DNA of 64,000 nt from CAVSRC01 sp963798195 (GTDB lineage: Bacteria > Pseudomonadota > Alphaproteobacteria > Rhizobiales > Kaistiaceae). The notes under the pieces were generated by a model. The model was not told where the DNA came from, searched no databases, and saw nothing but the letters and a program-made list of their open reading frames with translations. Both the position numbers and the translations under genes were made by a program. This document shows, piece after piece, positions 58,174 to 64,000 of this stretch. Within the stretch, counting starts at the first letter, position 1. Each line of letters begins with the position of its first letter. Location: contig CAWCSF010000010.1 of assembly GCA_963798195.1 (NCBI GenBank), forward strand, positions 1,116,001 through 1,180,000, given 5' to 3'.

Positions 58174-59361
58174 ATGAAGACTGCCGACCCCGAATTCATG
58201 CGGGCGATCAATCGCTTCCATGTCATGGACGCGATACGCCGATTCGGGCCTATCTCACGAGTCGAGATCGCCGACCGTACAGACTTGAGCCCGACCACGG
58301 TTTCGGCGATCACGGCTGCCCTGCTCGATGATGGCCTGATCATTCCGCGCTCGATAGGCGCGGTTCGCGACGCAGCGCGCGGCCGTCCGCGCGTGATGCT
58401 CGAACTCAATCCCGGCGCTGCGTTCGTCGTCGGCGCGCGTCTGGCGCCCGACCAGATCACCGTCGCGGTCACCAACTTCCGGGCGGATGTCGTTCATACC
58501 CTGTCGCTGCCTATCCGCGTCGATCGCCAGCCGGTGGCTGTTATCGCCGACCTTGTCGAAGACGGTGTGCGCCGCTGCGTCGCCGATGCCGGTCTGGAGA
58601 TGAGCGGCATCAGCGGTGTCTGCGTCGGTCTGCCTGGTGTTGTGGAAAGCGCATCCGGCCGTTGCCGCCAGAGCCCGATCTTTCGCGAGCGTGACGTGCC
58701 GTTTGGCGAGGAAGTTTCCGCGCGCCTTGGCATACCCGTCACCGTCGACAGCGACGTCAATCTGGTGGCCCTGGCCGAACACTGGTTCGGGCACGGCGTC
58801 GGGCTCGACGATTTCCTCGTTGTCAGCGTCGAATATGCGCTCGGCCTCGGCATCATGCATCGCGGCGAACTCTTCCGCGGCGCTGATGGCCTGAGTCCTG
58901 ATCTCGGCGACTTCCTCGTCCGTCTGCCCGACGAAGACGGCACCGCCAACCGCCTCGAAGCGATCATGGCCGCTGCGCGGGAGGAAGATGCAACGGTGCC
59001 GCGGCCCGCACGCGAACGCGGCGGCGTCGTCACCGCCAACACCGTCGAGGGCCTTGCGGTGCAGGCGGCGGGCGATGCGCTCGGCTTCGCCATCGCAAAC
59101 CTGATAACGCTCTTCGCCCCGCCCAAAGTAATCCTGACGGGCGCTGCGCTGTCGGCCGGCAACCGGCTGCTGACCCCGCTTCGTGCCGCCGTTTTGCGCT
59201 TTACCCCCACGAGCTTTGCCGACGTCGCCCGTATCGTCGTTCGCGACTTCGGCGACGACATCTGGGCGCGCGGCGCCGCAGCGATGACGCTCCGCGACCT
59301 CTACGGTGCACCATGGAGTTCCACCGGGCCCGCACCGAGACCGCAGCCGCCATCGCCATGA
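58174..59361 (+). CDS. ROK-family transcriptional regulator lacking the zinc motif
   Basis: The 395-residue protein has an N-terminal winged helix (FGPISRVEIADRTDLSPTTV) and a ROK/actin-like sugar-binding domain (ISGVCVGLPGVVESASG, VTVDSDVNLVALAEHWFG, VEYALGLGIMHRGELFRGA). Typical ROK repressors then carry a GHxxV and CxCGxxGCxE zinc site; here the segment at about 233-260 reads GADGLSPDLGDFLV with neither the histidine nor the cysteines. The kinase ATP motif is also absent, as expected for a regulator. It is divergent from the ABC operon and upstream of the dehydrogenase and ThuA genes, so it probably controls all of them. Confidence 0.88.
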   Translation: MKTADPEFMRAINRFHVMDAIRRFGPISRVEIADRTDLSPTTVSAITAALLDDGLIIPRSIGAVRDAARGRPRVMLELNPGAAFVVGARLAPDQITVAVTNFRADVVHTLSLPIRVDRQPVAVIADLVEDGVRRCVADAGLEMSGISGVCVGLPGVVESASGRCRQSPIFRERDVPFGEEVSARLGIPVTVDSDVNLVALAEHWFGHGVGLDDFLVVSVEYALGLGIMHRGELFRGADGLSPDLGDFLVRLPDEDGTANRLEAIMAAAREEDATVPRPARERGGVVTANTVEGLAVQAAGDALGFAIANLITLFAPPKVILTGAALSAGNRLLTPLRAAVLRFTPTSFADVARIVVRDFGDDIWARGAAAMTLRDLYGAPWSSTGPAPRPQPPSP

Positions 59362-59459
59362 ACGCCTCTATGCGTCGGTCGCAATGGTCGCCCGTGTGAC
59401 GCCACGGTCCGACTGCCGACGCACCACACGACAAGAACCAGTTACCAGGGAGAATTGCA

Positions 59460-60560
59460 TTGGAACCCGTCGGAATCGGCATCATCGGATGCGGCAATAT
59501 CAGCGGCGCGTACCTGACGGCGGCGCGTGTCTTTCCGATCCTGAAAATCCGCGCCATCGCGGACATGAACGAAGACGCCGCCAAGGCGCGAGGGGCGGAA
59601 TTCAACGTTCCGGTCAAGACCGTCGCCGACCTGCTCGCCGATCCCGATATCCAGATCGTGGTCAATCTCACCGTCCCCGGCGCACATGTCGAGGTCGGCC
59701 TGAAAGCAATCGCTGCGGGCAAGCACGTCCACTCGGAAAAACCGCTCGGCATCGAAACCGCCGAGGCGAAGAAGCTGGTTGATGCAGCGAAGGCGAAGGG
59801 TCTCCGCGTCGGCTGCGCCCCGGATACCTTCCTCGGTGGCGCGCATCAGACGTGCCGCAAGCTCATCGACGAAGGCGCCATCGGCCAGCCCATCGGTGGT
59901 ACAGCCATCTTTGGCACCGCGGGCCACGAACGCTGGCATCCGAACCCCGGCTTTTATTACCTCAAGGGCGGCGGCCCGATGCTTGACATGGGCCCTTACT
60001 ACATTACCGACCTCGTCAATCTGCTGGGCCCTGTGAAGCGCGTCGCCGGCTTGACCTCGCGCATGCGCAGCGAGCGCCTCATTACCAGCCAGCCGCTCGC
60101 CGGAACCACGGTTCCGGTCGAGGTCGCCACCCATGTCGCCGGCACGATGGAGTTCGTCTCCGGCGCACTGGTTACGATTGTGATGAGCTTCGACATCGCC
60201 AGGCACAATCACCGCCCGATCGAGCTTTACGGCAGCGAAGGAGCGATCTCGGTGCCCGATCCCAACAACTTCGGCGGCCAGATAGAAACGGCGACTGCGG
60301 CGATGGCGAACTGGCGGGCTGTCCCCACTGTCCACCCCTATGCCAACGGCAATTTCCGCATCATCGGCGTCGCCGATATGGCCCATGCCATCCGCAACAA
60401 CCGCCCGCACCGGGCCAGCGGCGACCTCGCCTACCACGTCCTCGAAGTGATGGAGGCGTTCCAGCGCTCGTCGGATTCGGGTACGACGGTGGCGATCGAA
60501 AGCCGGCCCGAGCGGCCGGCGATGGTGCCCGCCGACCTCGCCAACGGCAATCTCGACTAA
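59460..60560 (+). CDS. Gfo/Idh/MocA family sugar dehydrogenase
   Basis: This 366-residue NAD(P)-dependent dehydrogenase has the Rossmann motif GIGIIGCGNISGAYL and the active-site strand VHSEKPLGIE, with the lysine of EKP conserved in the family. The C-terminal domain carries the mixed sheet. Related enzymes oxidise sugars at various positions, including ThuB-type 3-keto formation from trehalose. A TTG start at 59460 follows AGGGAG at good spacing. It lies 98 bases after the ROK gene and 37 before the ThuA-like gene, consistent with one transcript. Exact substrate unknown. Confidence 0.9.
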   Translation: MEPVGIGIIGCGNISGAYLTAARVFPILKIRAIADMNEDAAKARGAEFNVPVKTVADLLADPDIQIVVNLTVPGAHVEVGLKAIAAGKHVHSEKPLGIETAEAKKLVDAAKAKGLRVGCAPDTFLGGAHQTCRKLIDEGAIGQPIGGTAIFGTAGHERWHPNPGFYYLKGGGPMLDMGPYYITDLVNLLGPVKRVAGLTSRMRSERLITSQPLAGTTVPVEVATHVAGTMEFVSGALVTIVMSFDIARHNHRPIELYGSEGAISVPDPNNFGGQIETATAAMANWRAVPTVHPYANGNFRIIGVADMAHAIRNNRPHRASGDLAYHVLEVMEAFQRSSDSGTTVAIESRPERPAMVPADLANGNLD

Positions 60561-60597
60561 GCCGGCCACACTCAAGTCTCTAGGAGGAGCATTCAAA

Positions 60598-61239
60598 ATG
60601 CGTGAAGCAATGATCGTTTGGGGCGGCTGGAGCGGCCACGAGCCCGAATTGGGCGCCCATATCGTCGGCGGCATGCTCGAGGAGGAAGGCTTCAAGGTCT
60701 ACATCGAGAACACGACGGAGGCCTTCGCCGACCCGGCCATCGCCGACATGAGCCTCATCGTCCCGATCTACACGATGTCGAAGATCGAGAAGGAGGAACT
60801 CGACAACCTGGAGAAGGCCGTGCGCGGCGGCGTCGGTTTTGCCGGCTATCACGGCGGCATGTGCGACGCTTTCCGCGACTCCGTGAATTACCAGTTCATG
60901 TGCGGCGGTCAGTGGGTCGCCCACCCGGGAAACATCATCGACTACCGGGTGAACATCACGAAGCACGACGATCCGATCATGGAAGGCATCGACGACTTCG
61001 CCTACCGGTCGGAGCAGTATTACATGCACGTCGATCCCTCGAACGAGGTACTGGCGACCACGACCTTCACCGGCGAACACGCGCCGTGGATCGAAGGGGT
61101 CGTCATGCCGGTGGTGTGGAAACGGCACCACGGCAAGGGACGTGTCTTCTACTCGTCCCTCGGCCATGTCACCAAGGAGTTCGACGTGCCCGAGATGAAG
61201 ACGATCCTGAAGCGCGGTCTGCTCTGGGCAGCACGCTGA
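60598..61239 (+). CDS. ThuA-like protein (trehalose utilisation family)
   Basis: The 213-residue protein has the ThuA (class I glutamine amidotransferase-like) fold. It shows the N-terminal VWGGWSGHEPELGAHIVGGM, the FAGYHGGMCDAFRDSVNYQF region, and a C-terminal GRVFYSSLGHVTKEFDVPEM. In rhizobia ThuA and a Gfo/Idh/MocA partner catabolise trehalose and related disaccharides through 3-keto intermediates. AGGAGG precedes the ATG. It is last in the cluster and followed by a GC hairpin. The functional link to the ABC importer is from gene order only. Confidence 0.9.
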   Translation: MREAMIVWGGWSGHEPELGAHIVGGMLEEEGFKVYIENTTEAFADPAIADMSLIVPIYTMSKIEKEELDNLEKAVRGGVGFAGYHGGMCDAFRDSVNYQFMCGGQWVAHPGNIIDYRVNITKHDDPIMEGIDDFAYRSEQYYMHVDPSNEVLATTTFTGEHAPWIEGVVMPVVWKRHHGKGRVFYSSLGHVTKEFDVPEMKTILKRGLLWAAR

Positions 61240-61248
61240 ACAAAAATA

Positions 61249-61271
61249 GCGCGCCGCACATGTCGGCGCGC
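61249..61271 (+). terminator. Hairpin after the ThuA-like gene
   Basis: GCGCGCCG/CGGCGCGC arms with a seven-base loop lie ten bases past the stop, preceded by an A-run but followed only by CTTATCC. Likely a weak or bidirectional terminator. Confidence 0.45.
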
Positions 61272-61341
61272 CTTATCCGCCTCTGCTGCCGTCTCCGGCC
61301 AGTGGCGTCAAATGCAGGTTAGCCTTTTGGTCTCCGCCACG

Positions 61342-61440
61342 TCACAGGTTAATGAGGACGATGACGGCGACAATGAACGCAATTCCCAGAACGGCGCTCA
61401 GGTCGGCCCAATGGCGGGTATGATGTTGATTTGCGAGCAT
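61342..61440 (-). CDS. Possible 32-residue single-span membrane micro-protein
   Basis: This short frame in the 295-base gap between the ThuA-like gene and tRNA-Arg starts at an ATG (61438-61440). It encodes a His/Asp-containing N-terminus (MLANQHHTRHWADLS) and then one hydrophobic helix (AVLGIAFIVAVIVLINL) ending at TGA. The composition is that of a genuine membrane peptide, but no good Shine-Dalgarno is visible and I know no named family. The rest of the gap shows nothing else. Treat it as a candidate only. Confidence 0.35.
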   Translation of the reverse strand: MLANQHHTRHWADLSAVLGIAFIVAVIVLINL

Positions 61441-61534
61441 AACGGGAAAACGCCGAACACTGGGATTTGTTCCATGGTTCGCGCGGCGCTACCCGGAAGG
61501 TTCATCCCGGCCGGCAAAGTAGGAGTTGGAAGCT

Positions 61535-61611
61535 TGGCGACCCCGGGAGGACTCGAACCTCCGACCAACAGCTTAGAAGGCTGCTGCTCTATCCTGCTGA
61601 GCTACGGGGCC
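61535..61611 (-). tRNA. tRNA-Arg (TCT)
   Basis: A 77-base cloverleaf on the minus strand has acceptor GGCCCCG/CGGGGTC (one G-T pair), anticodon stem CAGC/GCTG and loop CTTCTAA (anticodon TCT), with CCA encoded at 61535-61537. Confidence 0.97.
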
Positions 61612-61639
61612 AACCTGTCGGCCGCCGTTGCCTGACCCG

Positions 61640-61945
61640 TCAGTGGGTCCACGGCTGGTGGCGGCCGTATCGGAAATTGTCTGCGTAGGAAATCTTCTTC
61701 GGTGTCGGTTCGTGGTCTGTCGCGGCGGTGTAGGGAATCGCGTTGCGTTCGGCGTATGCGATCGCTTCGTCGCGGGTGTCGAACTCCAGTCTGATCTGGC
61801 GGCGCATGTCGACCTGCGAGGTGTAGCCCATCAGCGGGTCCGCCGCCGCGCGCGTCTCAGGCTCGTACTCCAGCACCCACCGCTCGGACGCGGCATTGCC
61901 GGACTGCATGGCCGTCCGGGCCGGCTTGAAGATTCGCGCGTGCAT
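61640..61945 (-). CDS. NDUFS4-like NADH dehydrogenase (complex I) accessory subunit
   Basis: The 101-residue protein matches the 'ETC complex I subunit conserved region' family (mitochondrial NDUFS4, 18 kDa). It shows MHARIFKPARTAMQSG, WVLEYEPE, a DPLMGYTSQVDMRRQIRLEF strand and the C-terminal ADNFRYGRHQPWTH. Such subunits occur in alphaproteobacteria as single genes away from the nuo operon and stabilise the NADH-oxidising arm. It lies between tRNA-Arg and tRNA-Pro on the same strand. Length is normal. Confidence 0.92.
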   Translation of the reverse strand: MHARIFKPARTAMQSGNAASERWVLEYEPETRAAADPLMGYTSQVDMRRQIRLEFDTRDEAIAYAERNAIPYTAATDHEPTPKKISYADNFRYGRHQPWTH

Positions 61946-62012
61946 TCCGGTCCCTCTATTTCACGCCGCTCGCCGACAATCCGGACGAGCCAGGCGAACC
62001 GCCTGCAAAGGA

Positions 62013-62089
62013 TGGTCGGAGTGGCAGGATTCGAACCTGCGACCCTCTGCTCCCAAAGCAGATGCGCTACCAGGCTGCGCTACACTCCG
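62013..62089 (-). tRNA. tRNA-Pro (TGG)
   Basis: A 77-base cloverleaf on the minus strand has acceptor CGGAGTG/CACTCCG, anticodon stem CTGC/GCAG and loop TTTGGGA (anticodon TGG), with CCA encoded at 62013-62015. The 5' C is typical of proline tRNAs. Confidence 0.96.
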
Positions 62090-62270
62090 GCACCAAAGCC
62101 AGCGGCGGCTCCCGGTTACACGTTTGCCCGCCGCCCATCAAGCATGGTGCCGCGCGTCTCAAGCCTGCCACAAGCTCTTGCGAGCCTTTGCGGGCGTTGT
62201 CCGCGGGCCGGCCGCCGCTATACTCCCGCCGCCATCAGCCGGCCCAAGGCGTCGGAGTTCCAGGAGTTTC

Positions 62271-63308
62271 ATGAGCAAGAGCGCCACGCGGCGACGGACG
62301 CCCCACGGACCCTCGAAAAGAAGCGCGCCAAAACCGCCGTCCGCCCTGCCCCCTCGAAAACCGCCAATCCTGCTGTGGGCGGCGCTGGGCGCAATCGTGG
62401 TGGCGACGGTGGTCGGCACGATCCTGCTCTGGCCACGGGCGCCTGGCGCCGAAGTCACCGCTGGCACCAGCTGGCCACGCGTGCTGACCCGGGTCGATTC
62501 CCTTTATAACGACATCACCGTCTACGAGCAGCAGAACGGCCTCATGACCCTGGCCTTCGGGGCGAAACGGCTGAACTACGTCGAATCGGTGGTCAACCCG
62601 AACGACGAGCTCGACCTGCCGGTCACCTATACCCAGTCGATGACCGCCGGACTGGCCTTTGCCTCCACCTTGGAGAGCGCCGCCATCATCGGCCTCGGAG
62701 GCGGCCGGACGGCCTGGTACCACCACAAGTCTGTGCCGAAGCTCGATTTTACTGCCGCGGAACTGGATCCCGAAGTGGCCCGCATCGCCGGGCGCTACTT
62801 CAACGTCCATCCAGAGCAGAATTTCGATATCCAGGTGCAGGACGGTCGGGTCTGGCTGTCGAAGAGCGACAAGACTTTCGACATCGTCCTGATCGACGCC
62901 TACCGCGGGCCCTTCGTCCCCTTTCACCTCCTGACGACCGAATTCTACAGGCTGGTCGCGGAGCATCTGAAGCCGGGGGGAGTCGCGGTGCAGAATGTCG
63001 AGCCCTCGACCATGCTGTTCGACAGCGCGGTGGCAACCATCAGCGCCGCGTTCGATCATCTCGTCTTCCTCCGCGGCGCCGGCAACATCGTCATCGTTGC
63101 CTACAACGGACCGGAAAAGGACGAGGCATCCGTCCAGCGGCTCGCCGCCGAGCGCACGCAGCAATATGGCCTGCGCTACGATCTCACCGAGATCCTTACC
63201 CGCCGCTTCACGCCCGAATGGGATAAGGAGAAGCCACCGCTGACCGATGACTTCGCGCCGGTCGAATATCTGAAAGCCATCGACCGTCACAACGAGAAGC
63301 AAACATGA
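62271..63308 (+). CDS. Spermidine synthase-like protein with N-terminal membrane anchor
   Basis: The 345-residue protein starts with a basic, Pro-rich N-terminus and one membrane helix (ILLWAALGAIVVATVVGTIL). A spermidine synthase-type methyltransferase fold follows, with the nucleotide-binding loop IIGLGGGRTAWYHHK, the acidic residues AELDPEVARIAGRYF and DIVLIDAYRGPFVPFHL. Some polyamine-site residues differ from true SpeE, so the substrate is uncertain. AGGAG lies six bases before the ATG. Its stop overlaps the next gene, which encodes a membrane protein of the kind usually fused to such enzymes. Confidence 0.85.
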   Translation: MSKSATRRRTPHGPSKRSAPKPPSALPPRKPPILLWAALGAIVVATVVGTILLWPRAPGAEVTAGTSWPRVLTRVDSLYNDITVYEQQNGLMTLAFGAKRLNYVESVVNPNDELDLPVTYTQSMTAGLAFASTLESAAIIGLGGGRTAWYHHKSVPKLDFTAAELDPEVARIAGRYFNVHPEQNFDIQVQDGRVWLSKSDKTFDIVLIDAYRGPFVPFHLLTTEFYRLVAEHLKPGGVAVQNVEPSTMLFDSAVATISAAFDHLVFLRGAGNIVIVAYNGPEKDEASVQRLAAERTQQYGLRYDLTEILTRRFTPEWDKEKPPLTDDFAPVEYLKAIDRHNEKQT

Positions 63309-63973
63309 AAGACGATGTGACGAGCGGCGCGCGCCGCGCTGGACCGCTGTGGCGACGCCTCGCGGTCGGTCCCGGGGCTGCCCTCCTGGTCGTCCTCGAC
63401 GTGGCGACACTTGGCTTCATCACGCTTGGATTCGAGATGGTCGCGAGCCGCATCCTGACACCGCTCTTCGGCAGCGGCATCTACACGTGGGCAACGATCA
63501 TCTCGATCGTCGTCGCTGGATTGATGGCAGGCTATTTCCTCGGCGGCATGCTCGCCGACCGCCATCCGTCATTCGGCGTCGCCGCCGTGATCAAGTTCGC
63601 AGCGGCGGCCTACTTGTTGTTTGTCTTCATCATGACCGGCGGTGGACTCGACAGTCTGATCGACGCGATTCCCGGCGAGATCGCCGCCTTGTTCACCAGC
63701 GGCTTCGTCGTCTGCTTCCCGCCGCTTCTCGTCCTCGGCATGTACTCGCCGCTGTCGGTGCGCCTCGTGCTGCGCGACCCACATGACGCCGGCAAGGTGT
63801 CCGGTGGCCTGTTCGCCATCTCGTCCCTCGGCAACATCGTCGGCATCATCGTCACGACATTCGTGCTGATCCCGAGTATCGGCACCCGTGCCATCACGCT
63901 CGGATTCGCGGCGTTCCTGATCATATCGGGCGTGATGTCAGTGGCCATGGCGGCCAGCCGCAGACAGGCCTGA
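63305..63973 (+). CDS. Membrane partner of the spermidine synthase-like protein
   Basis: The 222-residue integral membrane protein has six or seven helices. It shows ITLGFEMVASRILTPLFGSG near the N-terminus and LGMYSPLSVRLVLRD followed by GKVSGGLFAISSLGNIVGII, all characteristic of the transporter-like half of 'fused MFS/spermidine synthase' proteins. Here the two halves are separate genes, enzyme first, overlapping by four bases. It probably acts in the inner membrane together with its neighbour. It ends 27 bases before the window edge. Function, possibly polyamine-like metabolite synthesis or export, is not established. Confidence 0.85.
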   Translation: MKDDVTSGARRAGPLWRRLAVGPGAALLVVLDVATLGFITLGFEMVASRILTPLFGSGIYTWATIISIVVAGLMAGYFLGGMLADRHPSFGVAAVIKFAAAAYLLFVFIMTGGGLDSLIDAIPGEIAALFTSGFVVCFPPLLVLGMYSPLSVRLVLRDPHDAGKVSGGLFAISSLGNIVGIIVTTFVLIPSIGTRAITLGFAAFLIISGVMSVAMAASRRQA

Positions 63974-64000
63974 ACGCCTGCCGCAAACCATTCAGATATC

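Overview
This window is a high-GC stretch of an alphaproteobacterial chromosome, most likely from the order Hyphomicrobiales (Rhizobiales). Indicators are the gene order tig-clpP-clpX-lon-hupB, a PopZ (DUF2497) gene beside valS, nnr-glnB-glnA with a sigma-54 promoter, an aapJQMP amino-acid transporter and late cobalamin genes of the aerobic (CobN) type. No phage, transposon, plasmid origin or CRISPR array is visible.

Layout. 1-1.8 kb: RND efflux pump (cut by the window edge and frameshifted) and its adaptor. 1.9-9.3 kb: tRNA-Asp, tRNA-Val, HU, Lon, ClpX, ClpP, trigger factor and tRNA-Leu, a protein quality-control block. 9.5-13.1 kb: NAD(P)H-hydrate repair enzyme, PII protein and glutamine synthetase. 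13.2-20.1 kb: FG-GAP protein, ValS, PopZ, TolC and a Pcm-like methyltransferase. 20.2-35.4 kb: tRNA-Cys and a cobalamin locus (cobC, btuDC, btuB, btuF, cbiB, cobQ, cobO, cobN, cobW, cobU, cbtA, cbtB) headed by a cobalamin riboswitch. 35.5-37.4 kb: amtB-glnK and a small membrane protein. 37.5-46.9 kb: tRNA-Asn, small membrane proteins, an acyltransferase, photolyase, nitroreductase, a cysK-alaX-sseA run, a repeat-bearing OmpA-family protein and TspO. 46.9-54.7 kb: aapPMQJ, metC and a family 39 glycosyltransferase. 54.8-61.2 kb: a sugar ABC importer diverging from a ROK regulator, a Gfo/Idh/MocA dehydrogenase and a ThuA-like protein. 61.3-64 kb: a possible micro-ORF, tRNA-Arg, an NDUFS4-like complex I subunit, tRNA-Pro and a two-gene spermidine-synthase-like system.

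The main anomaly is that nearly every gene of the cobalamin locus is broken by single-base frameshifts (about two dozen between 20.6 and 33.9 kb). btuC, btuD, cbtA, cbtB and almost all genes outside the locus are intact. Each fragment still reads as conserved protein, so either the assembly is poor here or B12 synthesis was lost very recently.

Functional links: sigma-54 control of glnBA fits with the nearby amtB-glnK ammonium module. The riboswitch-led transcript couples cobalt uptake (CbtAB) to cobalt insertion (CobN/CobW) and later B12 steps, while BtuBFCD would import cobalamin. The sugar cluster encodes uptake, regulation and first oxidation but no ATPase. No clearly new defence or mobile system was found. 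The more unusual points are the enlarged AapM permease, a ROK regulator without its zinc motif, an apparently shortened second riboswitch, and a two-gene form of a spermidine-synthase/transporter protein.
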